Source of the DNA: Tolypothrix sp. PCC 7910
GTDB taxonomy: Bacteria > Cyanobacteriota > Cyanobacteriia > Cyanobacteriales > Nostocaceae
NCBI RefSeq assembly: GCF_011769525.1
Contig: NZ_CP050440.1
Span: 3,163,501 to 3,227,500, forward strand
DNA: 64,000 bases
Direction: 5' to 3'
Positions 7,168 through 16,873 of this stretch are shown here, in pieces. Within the stretch, counting starts at the first letter, position 1; each line of letters opens with the position of its first letter. Made by a program: the position numbers and the translations under genes. The notes beneath the pieces are model-generated. The model saw only the letters and a list, made by a program, of their open reading frames with translations, was not told the DNA's origin and did not search any database.

Positions 7168-10128
7168 ATGAAGCCCCTTGGTAAAGTTTTACAACAGGCT
7201 GAACTCATCTCATCAGAACAGATAGAGATCGCTCTTCAAGAGCAGAAGCAGTATGCTGGCGTGAGGCTGGGTGAAATTCTCGTCTCGCATGGATGGCTCA
7301 AACAAGAAACAGCTGATTTTTTCTCTGAGCAATGGCCTGCTGTGGTGCAACAGCAAGCAAAACAGCCATTGGGAATGTATTTAAAAGATGCTGGGTTGTT
7401 AGATGAGCAGCAAATCGTAACTATTCTTGCAGAACAAGCATATAAAGGATTGCGCTTTGGCGAATTAGCTATAGTTAAGGGTTGGCTGAAACCAAATACA
7501 ATCAAATTTTTTCTGGAGCATCTGGTTTTGGAAGCACAACATCAGGGAGAAGAATCCACTAATGGCTCTCTAGAGCAAATAGAGCGATCGCAGCCCAACG
7601 GGGAACCGCAAAATAACCTGAACGCCTCGAGTCAGGTTTCTCAATCAGGCGTTGATCCGCATTCGGTAGAATCGGAATCTACTAATTTAAGACTATTTAA
7701 TCGCAGCACAATTAAATTATTTAAATTAGAAGCAAAAGCTAGTTCGCCGGAGACTGTATTGACAGAAGTGCTTTATTGGACTGATGGACAGCCAATTCTC
7801 ACCCAGAAGCTTTGTCGATTAATTTCCGAGTCAGCAGATTTTATTGCTAGAGGTACGGAAGCCGAAAAAGTGCAGCAGCTAGTAGAAAACCACTTGATTA
7901 ACAATTGGGAAACACAAATAGCAGCTGAACATTTACATACAATTAGCAACAGTATCCTGAAAAATCAGCAATGCAAACCTTTATTGTTGTTGCAACTGTA
8001 TCAACAAATCTGGCAGCAGGGAGAAGTAGAAGCTAATGGCTCTCCAGAACAAACTGAGCTTTTACACTTGCGATTATTAGCCAAGCAAAATAATCAGCTG
8101 AGAGTGGCGAATCGCATTTATCAACTGGTTTTTGATGATAATTGGATCAAGCAGGAATTAGCCAAATTAAAACTATTTAGCCGCAGCACAATCAAATTAT
8201 TCAAATTAGAAGAAAGAGCGAGTTGCCCAGATATTGTCTTGGCAGAAGTACTATCTTGGACGGAGGGACAGCCGTTATTAACACAAAAAGTTTGCCAATT
8301 GCTGTCTGATTCCAAAGCTTTTATTCCCCAAGGTGCAGAAGCAGAAAAAGTACAACAGCTAGTACAAACACGCTTAATTAATAATTGGGAAACACAAGTA
8401 GCTGCTGAACATTTACAGAAAATTCGTGATAGTATCATCAAAAATCAGCAATCCAACCCTTTAGGAATGCTGGAATTTTACTTACAAATTTGGCAGCAGG
8501 AAGAAGTCGTAACCAATAATAGCCCAGAACAAATAGAACTCTTAAATTTGGGATTGATAGTGAAACAGCATGGCAAGCTTAAAGTTGCCAACCGCATTTA
8601 TAAATCGGTGTTTGATACCTATTGGATCAAGCAAGAATCAGCTAAATTAAGACTCTTTAGCCTCAATACCATCAAATTATTTAATTTAGATACTAAGGCC
8701 AGTGCACCTACAGATTTACTCTCAGAAGTACTTTATTGGACAGATGCTCAACCTATTTTGACTGAAAAGCTTTGTCGATTACTATCTGAAATAGACACTT
8801 TTATTCCCGCAGGTGCAGAAGCGGCAAAAGTACAACAATTAGTCCAAACTCACTTGATTAACAATTGGGAAAATCAGATAGCATCTGAGCATTTACAAAC
8901 AATTCGGGACAGTATTATCTCCAATCAGGAATCCGATGCCTTATCTTTACTAGAGCTATACCAACAAATTTGGCAGCAAGGAGAAATTGTTGCTAATCAC
9001 AGCCCAGAACAATCAGCACTCCTCGATTTAGGGTTGATAGTGCAACAGCATGACAAATTGAGAGTGGCGAATCGGATTTACCAATTAGTGTTCGATCGCC
9101 AGTGGATAGAACGAGAATTAGAAGCCATTCTCCATCCAGCAATGGCAAAAACAGCAATAAATAATTCCACTTCTTCAGTTACGGCTTTTAGTGGTAATAA
9201 GACTGCTATTGCTTATCCGGAAAATCGGGGCGAGAAAAAATTGTGGGCTTTACTAGGAATAGCTGCCTTGATGGTATGTGGTTCTGGCTTAATGCTCATT
9301 GGGTTAAATATCTTTAAGTGGCTAGAAGTCGAAACGATTTTTAAACGCGGTAATGATTTATTGCACCAAGGAGAGTATCAAGAAGCGATCGCTAAATACA
9401 ATAAGCTGTTAAAAATTGATAGCAACTACTATCAATCTTGGACTAATCGTGGCTATGCCTTAGCAGGAATGAAGGATTACAAGCAAATGCTAGAATCCTG
9501 CACCACAGCCACGATTATTCAACCAAGTGCTGTTTATGCTTGGAATTGTCGTGGTGAAGCTCTATACAATCTCCAGCAATATGAACAAGCGATCGCAGCT
9601 TTTGATAAAGCCATAGCCCTTAACCCCAAAGATCCTGTTTTCTGGGTGAATAAAACTGACTCACTACTAGCGCTCAAGCAGCCAGACGCAGCAATTGCCG
9701 CAATTAGTCAAGCAATTGAAATGTTGAAAAAGCTGCAAGAAGTTGAAGGACAAGAGGCTCATGCGAAAGAGTTATCAGTGGCTTTTAGTTATCAAGCCAA
9801 AGCATTTTCCCAAAAACAAGACCACCAAGCAGCGCTTAATGCTTATGACCAAGCATTAAAGTATAATCCTCAATACTTTACAGCTTTGCGGGGTAAAGGA
9901 ATCGCACTGCAAGGATTAAAACGAGACGATCAAGCGATCGGGCAATTTTATTTAATGCTAGAACGTCCGCAGCTGAGCAATTCCCAAAAAGCCGAAACTT
10001 GGTATTACTTAGGCTTGAGCCTTTGTGAATTCAAACAACCAACAAAAGCGATCGCAGCTTTTAATGAAGCGTTAAAGCTGCAGCCAAATTATGAGGCTGC
10101 AGAGCAAGGAAAGAAAAATTGCCGATAG
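7168..10128 (+). CDS. Multidomain protein: GspE-N-like repeats, three 160-residue winged-helix-like modules, TM helix, TPR
   Basis: 986 residues. Residues 1-115 are two helical repeats of the kind at the N-terminus of type II/IV secretion ATPases (PLGKVLQQAELIS, PLGMYLKDAGLLD). Three tandem modules begin at residues 172, 332 and 492, exactly 160 apart, each running from a KLFKLE-type start through YWTDGQPILTQKLCRL and INNWETQ to a VANRIYQLVF ending. Such modules normally follow the ATPase core of cyanobacterial AAA-like (STAND-type) proteins, but there is no Walker A or B here. A single membrane helix (about 692-716) precedes TPR repeats (about 725-980). This is probably a membrane-anchored scaffold; its partner and function are unknown. 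The upstream region contains no clear ribosome binding site. Confidence 0.8.
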   Translation: MKPLGKVLQQAELISSEQIEIALQEQKQYAGVRLGEILVSHGWLKQETADFFSEQWPAVVQQQAKQPLGMYLKDAGLLDEQQIVTILAEQAYKGLRFGELAIVKGWLKPNTIKFFLEHLVLEAQHQGEESTNGSLEQIERSQPNGEPQNNLNASSQVSQSGVDPHSVESESTNLRLFNRSTIKLFKLEAKASSPETVLTEVLYWTDGQPILTQKLCRLISESADFIARGTEAEKVQQLVENHLINNWETQIAAEHLHTISNSILKNQQCKPLLLLQLYQQIWQQGEVEANGSPEQTELLHLRLLAKQNNQLRVANRIYQLVFDDNWIKQELAKLKLFSRSTIKLFKLEERASCPDIVLAEVLSWTEGQPLLTQKVCQLLSDSKAFIPQGAEAEKVQQLVQTRLINNWETQVAAEHLQKIRDSIIKNQQSNPLGMLEFYLQIWQQEEVVTNNSPEQIELLNLGLIVKQHGKLKVANRIYKSVFDTYWIKQESAKLRLFSLNTIKLFNLDTKASAPTDLLSEVLYWTDAQPILTEKLCRLLSEIDTFIPAGAEAAKVQQLVQTHLINNWENQIASEHLQTIRDSIISNQESDALSLLELYQQIWQQGEIVANHSPEQSALLDLGLIVQQHDKLRVANRIYQLVFDRQWIERELEAILHPAMAKTAINNSTSSVTAFSGNKTAIAYPENRGEKKLWALLGIAALMVCGSGLMLIGLNIFKWLEVETIFKRGNDLLHQGEYQEAIAKYNKLLKIDSNYYQSWTNRGYALAGMKDYKQMLESCTTATIIQPSAVYAWNCRGEALYNLQQYEQAIAAFDKAIALNPKDPVFWVNKTDSLLALKQPDAAIAAISQAIEMLKKLQEVEGQEAHAKELSVAFSYQAKAFSQKQDHQAALNAYDQALKYNPQYFTALRGKGIALQGLKRDDQAIGQFYLMLERPQLSNSQKAETWYYLGLSLCEFKQPTKAIAAFNEALKLQPNYEAAEQGKKNCR

Positions 10129-10446
10129 CTTGGTGGTTTGACAAGCTGAAGGCAGGAGGCAGGAAGCAGAAGGGTTTACACCTCTTTGTTCATACAGCAA
10201 TTGCAATTGGGAGGAGCTTGAATCTTCTCCCAAGGGACTTCCAGAAATTAAATTACCCAGTGTTCAGAGCGAAGACTATATATAGTTTTTTACTCCTCTG
10301 CTGCCTCTGCATCCTCTGCTCTCCCCGCTCAAGGGAGCGATTGATTATTTTTTACTTGGAAGTTCCCTATAGCGATGATTATGCGAACCTGTAAAAACAA
10401 GGGATAGTATTATTTTTTACTGCAAGTTATTCACGCCACAGGGAAA
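10129..10446. other. Intergenic region
   Basis: A 318-bp gap between a plus-strand and a minus-strand gene (convergent). It contains low-complexity CTGCCTCTGC/TCCTCTGCTCTCC tracts near 10300 of the kind found at several other gene ends here. A 91-codon open frame across it overlaps the upstream gene and looks accidental. Confidence 0.4.
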
Positions 10447-10971
10447 TTATTTGAATGGCCACCAAGAAGGTTTGGTATCCGTATAAATCCGGCTAATAGT
10501 CCGCACATCAGGAGCTTGTGCTTGCTTAAAATCACTACCCAAAATGGCGTATAGAGCTTGAGAGGGGTTATCTGTCGGCTGGAAAGTAAATAAAAGCTGG
10601 GCAGTGTAATGATTGCAACCAACACCTCTACGCGCTACAGCACAGACAGCAGATTGACCGTTCAGCTTGTCAGTGGTCAAATACTGAGAAGTACCTTTGT
10701 CATAAACAGCCTGTAAATTTGTAGCAGCACTGTGACAGGTTTTTACAGCATCTTCGTCAGCAAAATATTGTGGGAGAAATTTAAAGAGTGTGTGTTCTTT
10801 GGTAGTGTTTTCTTGAAGTAAAGTCACAACTACCGCAGGAGTACTGGCATCAGTTTTACAGCTAACTTCTACTGTGCTAGTCGCTGTACTGGGCATAGAG
10901 AGCACCGCTACTGCACCTAAAGCCCAAAGCGGAACTGTTCCCATTGTCAACCAAGAGTGGTTTTTACTCAT
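10447..10971 (-). CDS. COP23-domain exported protein
   Basis: About 174 residues from the ATG at 10971, chosen because it directly precedes a Sec signal peptide (WALGAVAVLSMPSTATS) and has AAGGA 11 bases upstream; the frame also runs 17 codons further up. The mature part has the features of the cyanobacterial COP23 family (circadian oscillating polypeptide, PF14218): an early Cys (VSCKTD), a central Cys in DAVKTCHSAA, a paired CAVARRGVGC, then the LLFTFQP and AILGSDF strands. Function in the family is not well established; it is peripheral or periplasmic. It is divergent from the two-partner secretion pair with a 153-bp shared promoter region. Confidence 0.8.
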   Translation of the reverse strand: MSKNHSWLTMGTVPLWALGAVAVLSMPSTATSTVEVSCKTDASTPAVVVTLLQENTTKEHTLFKFLPQYFADEDAVKTCHSAATNLQAVYDKGTSQYLTTDKLNGQSAVCAVARRGVGCNHYTAQLLFTFQPTDNPSQALYAILGSDFKQAQAPDVRTISRIYTDTKPSWWPFK

Positions 10972-11124
10972 TTTTACTGGTTTCCTTTCTTGACCGAAAA
11001 TTACAGTTGCATATAGACTCAATATTATTATTTTTTTAGTTGAATTTACTGAAATTCATACTAAAAAAAGCTTTAAGTAAATTTTAAGTAAATTTTACGT
11101 GGGGTTTATTTTTCCCTGTAGAAA

Positions 11125-14100
11125 ATGAAACAAGTCCCTCGCCAAATTCTGATTACCTGTAGTGTTTACCTGTGCTGTTTATTTGCTGGTTACTCTGCCT
11201 CTGCACAAATTTCTTCAGATAGCAGCGTTGGTACTCAGGTCAATATTTCTGGTTCCTCTAGCAATATCTATGAAATTACTGGGGGTTCGCAAGTAGGTAG
11301 CAACCTTTTCCATAGCTTTCGAGAATTTTCTGTACCCACTGGCGGCGAGGCTTTTTTCAATAACAACACAAATTTAAATAACATTACTAATATCATCAAC
11401 CGCGTAACAGGCGGTTCAATTTCTAATATTGATGGTTTAATCAGAGAAAATTATGGCGCAAATTTCATCCTGATTAATCCTAGCGGCATTAATTTTGGTA
11501 GCACAGCGCGATTGGATATTGGTGGTTCTTTTTTGGCTAGTACAGCGGAGAGCATCAAATTTGCTGATGGTGCAGAATTTAGCGCCACTAATACTGCAAC
11601 TGCTCCACTACTAACTGTTAGTGTGCCAGTAGGTTTGCAATTTGGGCAAAATCCGGCAGCAATTCGGATTCAAGGTCAGGGACATAATATCACCTTACCA
11701 AGTCGTATCTTCTCACCCGTCAATCGGGGTAGTAATAACGGTTTAGAAGTGCAACCAGGTAAGACTTTGGCTTTGGTAGGAGGAGGGATTATTTCCGAGG
11801 GTGGGACTTTGACAGCCGAGGGAGGACGCATTGATTTAGGTAGCGTCGCAGGTGGTTTAGTCAGTCTCAATCCTAATTCCCAAGGTTGGAGTTTGGGCTA
11901 TGAAGGGGTGAGCAATTTTGGGGATATTAACCTTTCTCAAAAAGCCTTAGCTGATACCAGTGGCACAGGTAGTGGTTCGATGCAGTTACAGGGGCGAAAC
12001 ATTCGTATACGGGATGGTTCACTGGCGTTAATTCAAACTCAAGGTACAGAATCAGCAGGTAACATCGATGTTAAAGCCACTGATGCAGTGACATTGGTTG
12101 GCACTACTGCTGATGGGCTGCTTCCTAGCTACTTATTGGCAGAAACCGTTGGTGCTGGTAAAAGCGGAGATATCAATGTTGTCACTCCCCGCTTACTTGT
12201 CCAAGATGGAGCTGCGATCGCAGCCTTTACTTACACAGGTGCGGCTGGTGGTAATGTAAATATCAATGCCGCTCAATCTGTGCAGGTAATTGGCTCATCG
12301 CCTGTTAACCCCAACTCTTTCACGAATATTACGGCGGCAACTTTTGGTGCTGGGAATGCAGGCACCCTCAATATATCAACAGCACAGTTGAGTGCATTTT
12401 CTGGCGGCACGATCGCATCCCTCACAGCTGGTAGTACTGGTGCTGGTGGTAACGTCAATATCAATGCTACTAGCTTAGTGGAATTAGTTGGTGTTGCACC
12501 AGCCGTTTTTACCCCTAGCGCCATCTCATCTGCCACTAGTCGCAAAGGCAAAGCTGGCAGCGTTGCCATTAATACTCAGCGTTTAGTCATCAAAGATGGC
12601 GGTAGAGTCGATGCTTCCACCTTGGAAAGCGGCCCTGCCGGCAGCATTACTATTAATGCCACAGAGTCAGTAGATGTGAGTGGTACAGTTCCCGGCTCAG
12701 TCAATCCCAGTTTGATTATCTCCGCTGCGAATATCATCGATCCAGCTTTGCAACAGTTATTACAGATACCGCCTGTACCCAGTGGGGCATCGGGAGATGT
12801 AACAATTAACACAGGAAGATTCACAGTTACAAATGGGGCGCAAGCGACTGTGAGGAATGATGGTTCAGGGGATGCAGGCACGCTCCGGGTAAATGCTGAC
12901 TCGCTTGTGCTGAATAATCAAGGTGGCATTACCGCAGTGACTACTGGGGGTAAAGGCGGCACTATTAATTTAAAAGTTAAAGATACCATAGAGATGTCTG
13001 GTAGCAGCCAGATATCTAGCGATAATTTGGGTGGAGGAGCCGCAGGTAACTTAACCATTGATACAGGTAAATTAAAAATGAGCGATCGCTCGTTTTTATC
13101 TGCACTTACCTATGGTGAAGGTAAAGGCGGAGACCTCAACATCCGTGCCGCTGACTCAATCGACATAGTAGGGACTGGCTTTGCTGAGTTCCAAGGTACT
13201 TTTCAAGTAGGAGCTTTATTAGGAACGCTGAAGCCCACTGATAGAGGCACTGGTATGTTTATTGGCTCTGTTGGTGCAGGTACTTCCGGTAACCTCAATC
13301 TTGAGGCTCGCTCTCTAAAAATGCAAAATGGGGGCATCATCTTCAGTCCTACCTTTACTCAAGGGCTAGGAGCCAATGTCAACATCCGCGCCACTGATTT
13401 TGTAGAACTGAATGCCTCTGCCATTCAAACCGGAAATGTTCGAGGCAGTACTGGCACAGCTAGTAACATTATATTTGATACCAAGCAGTTAAGATTGCAA
13501 GACGGTGGCACAATTGTGAGCGCCACCTTAGGTAATGGTACGGGCGGAAATGTAGAAATCAAAGCCAGCGATTCTGTGCAAATAGAGAGAACGCCACCCG
13601 GTGCTGCATTGTTAACAGGTATCTACACTAACACTACTTTTGGTACGGGAAAGGGCGGCGACCTGCGAATTGATACAGGTAAACTATTTGTCCAAGATGG
13701 GGTAATTGGCAGTAATACAGGCAGTTCCTTACCATTTGGTGTGATTCCCTTGGGCGGTACTGGGGGAAATATCTTAGTGAATGCTACAGATTCTATAGAA
13801 ATTGCTGGTATTTTACCTGATGCGAGATTTCCAAGCGGTTTGGGTACTACAGGGTTTAGCCCATCTCGCTCTGGCGACTTAACGATTTTTACTAAGAAAC
13901 TGATTCTCCGCGATGGTGCAGATGCATCAACTGCTACCTTGGGTGCAGGGAAGGGGGGAACCTTAACTGTCAACGCCTCAGAGTCAATTGAACTTAGCGG
14001 TACTAAAGTCGGCGATTTGGTTCTTGGTGGTATCTCAGCAGCGGCTGGACGGGCTAACTTGCCCGAACTGCCAGCGACAGGTGCGTCTGGTGATGTCAGG

Positions 14101-14889
14101 ATATCTACAGGAAAACTGATTGTTAGAGATGGTGCCAAAATTGACGTACAAAGTTTAGGGCCAGGAAATGCAGGTAATTTGCAAGTTGTCGCTAACTCCA
14201 TCTTTTTAGATAATCAAGGCACTATCTCTGCAACCACTACATCTGGTGAAGGTGGCAACATCAACCTGCAAACCAGAACTTTGCTCATGCGCCATAACAG
14301 CCAGATATCTGCTACTGCAGGTGGCAGCGGTAACGGAGGTAACATTACCATTACTGGCTTTAGTCCAGCTAACTTTGTGGCGCTACTAGAAGGCAGTAAA
14401 ATTACCGCCGATGCTTTCCAGGGTAGGGGAGGAAACATCAGCATTAACACTAGAGGGTTATTTGCCTGTCCAGAGTGCCAGATTAGTGCCAGTTCTGAAT
14501 TAGGGGTAGCTGGTGAAATTAAAATTATTACACCGGAGGCAGAAAGTAACTTTGAAATTATTGATATCCCCCAAGAAGTAGCTCAACCAGAACAGGTGGT
14601 AGCACAAGCTTGTCGAGCCACAGCCAGACAAGCGCAGAGTGAATTTACCATCACCGGACGTGGTGGATTACCACCCCGTCCCAGCGAAGCGCTCAGTAGT
14701 CCAACTTTAGCCAGTTTTGAACCAGCTGTTCCTAGCGCCGCTACAGAGGTCAATCGTACCGCCAAGCTGCCAGAGCCAGCGCGAGGTTGGTATGTAAATA
14801 GTCAAGGTGTATTAGTTCTTGCCAGTCAAGCACCATCTGCTAGTCCCTATAGTTCTGGATTACCTTCATCTAACTGTCATGCAAATTAA
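11125..14889 (+). CDS. TpsA: filamentous-haemagglutinin-type exoprotein (two-partner secretion)
   Basis: 1254 residues with a Sec signal peptide (cleavage near SASAQ-ISS, about residue 28). The TPS secretion domain (about 28-270) carries the expected NLNNITNIINRVTGG and NPSGINFG motifs. The rest is a long run of short beta-helix repeats (GDVTINTG, GGNVNI-type turns, Asp/Gly/Ser/Thr rich) to about residue 1120. A short C-terminal region follows with a CPEC pair and the AQACRATA...GRGGLPPRPSE signature I know from other cyanobacterial TpsA proteins. It should be secreted across the outer membrane by the TpsB encoded immediately downstream, whose start overlaps this stop. Likely a surface or released adhesin; the ligand is unknown. 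Upstream AT-rich DNA has a repeated TAAGTAAATTTT. Confidence 0.9.
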   Translation: MKQVPRQILITCSVYLCCLFAGYSASAQISSDSSVGTQVNISGSSSNIYEITGGSQVGSNLFHSFREFSVPTGGEAFFNNNTNLNNITNIINRVTGGSISNIDGLIRENYGANFILINPSGINFGSTARLDIGGSFLASTAESIKFADGAEFSATNTATAPLLTVSVPVGLQFGQNPAAIRIQGQGHNITLPSRIFSPVNRGSNNGLEVQPGKTLALVGGGIISEGGTLTAEGGRIDLGSVAGGLVSLNPNSQGWSLGYEGVSNFGDINLSQKALADTSGTGSGSMQLQGRNIRIRDGSLALIQTQGTESAGNIDVKATDAVTLVGTTADGLLPSYLLAETVGAGKSGDINVVTPRLLVQDGAAIAAFTYTGAAGGNVNINAAQSVQVIGSSPVNPNSFTNITAATFGAGNAGTLNISTAQLSAFSGGTIASLTAGSTGAGGNVNINATSLVELVGVAPAVFTPSAISSATSRKGKAGSVAINTQRLVIKDGGRVDASTLESGPAGSITINATESVDVSGTVPGSVNPSLIISAANIIDPALQQLLQIPPVPSGASGDVTINTGRFTVTNGAQATVRNDGSGDAGTLRVNADSLVLNNQGGITAVTTGGKGGTINLKVKDTIEMSGSSQISSDNLGGGAAGNLTIDTGKLKMSDRSFLSALTYGEGKGGDLNIRAADSIDIVGTGFAEFQGTFQVGALLGTLKPTDRGTGMFIGSVGAGTSGNLNLEARSLKMQNGGIIFSPTFTQGLGANVNIRATDFVELNASAIQTGNVRGSTGTASNIIFDTKQLRLQDGGTIVSATLGNGTGGNVEIKASDSVQIERTPPGAALLTGIYTNTTFGTGKGGDLRIDTGKLFVQDGVIGSNTGSSLPFGVIPLGGTGGNILVNATDSIEIAGILPDARFPSGLGTTGFSPSRSGDLTIFTKKLILRDGADASTATLGAGKGGTLTVNASESIELSGTKVGDLVLGGISAAAGRANLPELPATGASGDVRISTGKLIVRDGAKIDVQSLGPGNAGNLQVVANSIFLDNQGTISATTTSGEGGNINLQTRTLLMRHNSQISATAGGSGNGGNITITGFSPANFVALLEGSKITADAFQGRGGNISINTRGLFACPECQISASSELGVAGEIKIITPEAESNFEIIDIPQEVAQPEQVVAQACRATARQAQSEFTITGRGGLPPRPSEALSSPTLASFEPAVPSAATEVNRTAKLPEPARGWYVNSQGVLVLASQAPSASPYSSGLPSSNCHAN

Positions 14890-16756
14890 AGAGAATTGGG
14901 GAGCAATAGGGGGAAAAGGAAAAGGGAGAAAGGGGAAAGGGATTGAATTACCAATGTTGTTTCCATTGATCTCAGGTGGTGCGCCATCTGTTAACCGTTG
15001 TCAAAAACTGCCATTGAGTTCGAGTGTGAGGAGACCGAAATTTTCTTTATCTCCGTATCTGTCATTGATGGTTGTAGTGACTCTACTGCATCAGACAAAC
15101 TCTGTTCGGGGACAAACAATTAACCCCGTAACGCCACAACCGCCAGAACTACCGCCACCTAGACCCCTACCACCAACAACTGCGCCGATTCAAATACCGC
15201 CAACAGCGCCGCCATCACCGGATGAGGTGCGCGATATTCCTGGGAATATCACGGTGAAACAGTTTGAGTTTGTAGGTAATACGGCATTTAGCCAAGCTGA
15301 ATTAAATCAGGCGATCGCAGATTTTACCAATAAACCCATCGCCTTTGCCCAACTCCTACAGGCAGCGAATCAAATCACCCAACTGTATGTCCAAAAGGGT
15401 TACATTACCTCTGGTGCTTACATCCCGAGTCAAGAATTCCGTTCTGGAATCATCAAAATTCAGGTGGTGGAAGGCAGTTTAGAAGATATTCAAGTTAACG
15501 TCACTAAAGGACGGTTGAACCCAGATTATATTCGCAGTCGAATTGCTTTAGGTGCAAAAAAACCTCTGAATATCAATCAGTTACAGGAGGCTTTGCAAAT
15601 ATTGCAACTCAATCCTTTAATTGAGAGTTTGGATGCTGAGTTAACTGCGGGTACTAGGCCGGGTGTAAATTCTTTGGCTGTAAATGTCAAGGGTGCCAGA
15701 ACTTTTAATACCCAAGTCAACCTCAATAATAATCGCAACCCCAGCGTCGGTAGTTTTGAGCGGGGTATTACTTTATCAGAAGCTAACCTGCTGGGAATAG
15801 GAGATAAGTTAAGTGTTTCCTATAGTAATACAGATGGTAGCAATCAATACGAAGGTGGCTATACTATACCTGTAAATGCTCGGAATGGCACGATTGGCTT
15901 TAACTACCGCATCACCGACAACCGCATCGTTGAACCACCTTTTAATGATTTGGATATTGAGGTGAATTCGCGGGAATTTGAACTAGCTTTTCGTCAGCCC
16001 ATCATCCAAAGGGCGACACCAGAATTTAGCCAAGAATTGAGCGTTACTTTCTCCGCCGCCAGACGAGAAAGTAGTTCTTCCATTCAAGGCGTGAATTTTC
16101 CTCTATTTCCTGGTGCTGACGATCAAGGAAAAACCCGGATAACGGAATTGAGTTTTGCTCAAGAATGGTTACAAAGGAGCCGTAAAGAGGTATTAGCAGC
16201 TCGTTCTGAGTTTAACGTGGGCATTGGAGCCTTTGATGCCACCATTAATGACAACGAACCAGATAGTAAATATTTTCTCTGGCGAGGACAACTGATATAT
16301 TTACGCCTTCTGGGTACACCCAAAGCGCAAGGTGCGATCGCACCCACATTGTTGTTGCGTTCTAATGTGCAATTAGCCAGTGAATCTCTGCTTTCTATTG
16401 AACAATTTAGTTTAGGTGGACAAGGAACAGTGCGCGGTTATCGCCAAGATACATTACTCAGCGATAACGGCATTTTCGCATCCGCTGAATTGCGTTTACC
16501 CGTCGCCCGGTTCCCAGAAGTGCAAGGAACTTTACAAGTAGCCCCATTTATTGATGTTGGTACTGTATGGAATACAGGTAGAGAAAACCCCAGCCCCAAC
16601 ACACTCGCAGGATTAGGATTAGGTTTGCTATGGCAAATGGGCGATAACTTCACAGCTCGCCTAGATTGGGGGATTCCACTAGTGAGTATTGATACTGAAA
16701 AGCGCACATTGCAAGACAATGGGTTGTATTTTCAATTGGAGTATAAAGCGTTTTAA
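14879..16756 (+). CDS. TpsB: ShlB/FhaC-family outer-membrane transporter
   Basis: About 625 residues. The frame is open from 14819, but the ATG at 14879 overlaps the TpsA stop by 11 nt and gives coupled translation; 14954 is another possible start. An export signal (SLMVVVTLLHQTNSVRGQ) is followed by a proline-rich linker, a POTRA domain (FVGNTAFSQAELNQ to YIPSQEF) and a C-terminal 16-strand-type barrel with the VRGY motif of this family (GTVRGYRQDTLLSDNG). It forms the pore that secretes the adjacent TpsA by binding its TPS domain. The two genes form a classical operon, and the exported CHAT protein follows 100-120 bp downstream across a repeat. Confidence 0.9.
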   Translation: MQIKENWGAIGGKGKGRKGKGIELPMLFPLISGGAPSVNRCQKLPLSSSVRRPKFSLSPYLSLMVVVTLLHQTNSVRGQTINPVTPQPPELPPPRPLPPTTAPIQIPPTAPPSPDEVRDIPGNITVKQFEFVGNTAFSQAELNQAIADFTNKPIAFAQLLQAANQITQLYVQKGYITSGAYIPSQEFRSGIIKIQVVEGSLEDIQVNVTKGRLNPDYIRSRIALGAKKPLNINQLQEALQILQLNPLIESLDAELTAGTRPGVNSLAVNVKGARTFNTQVNLNNNRNPSVGSFERGITLSEANLLGIGDKLSVSYSNTDGSNQYEGGYTIPVNARNGTIGFNYRITDNRIVEPPFNDLDIEVNSREFELAFRQPIIQRATPEFSQELSVTFSAARRESSSSIQGVNFPLFPGADDQGKTRITELSFAQEWLQRSRKEVLAARSEFNVGIGAFDATINDNEPDSKYFLWRGQLIYLRLLGTPKAQGAIAPTLLLRSNVQLASESLLSIEQFSLGGQGTVRGYRQDTLLSDNGIFASAELRLPVARFPEVQGTLQVAPFIDVGTVWNTGRENPSPNTLAGLGLGLLWQMGDNFTARLDWGIPLVSIDTEKRTLQDNGLYFQLEYKAF

Positions 16757-16863
16757 AGGGTAATTGGTAATTGGTAATTGGTAATTGGTAATTGGTAATT
16801 GGTAATTGGTAATAGAAAAAATACCAAATAACAAATGACAAATGACAAATGACAAATGACAAA
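16757..16863. repeat. STRR heptanucleotide repeats (GGTAATT and GACAAAT families)
   Basis: About seven copies of GGTAATT followed by about four copies of GACAAAT between tpsB and the CHAT gene. The second array contains in-frame ATGs that overlap the 5' end of the next gene. Confidence 0.9.
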
Positions 16864-16873
16864 TAACAAAACT

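Noticed and set aside
10119-10394. 91-codon open frame after the TPR protein
   Set aside because: Overlaps the upstream stop region and runs through CTGCCTCTGC low-complexity DNA; the amino-acid pattern is not protein-like.
11676-14765. Several proline/alanine-rich minus-strand open frames across tpsA
   Set aside because: They mirror the Gly/Thr/Asp-rich beta-helix repeats of the sense frame and lack ribosome binding sites; shadow frames.
16757-16863. CRISPR array
   Set aside because: The repeats are contiguous 7-mers without spacers; these are STRR arrays. The same applies to the other heptamer tracts and to the 21-bp array at 51558-51830.
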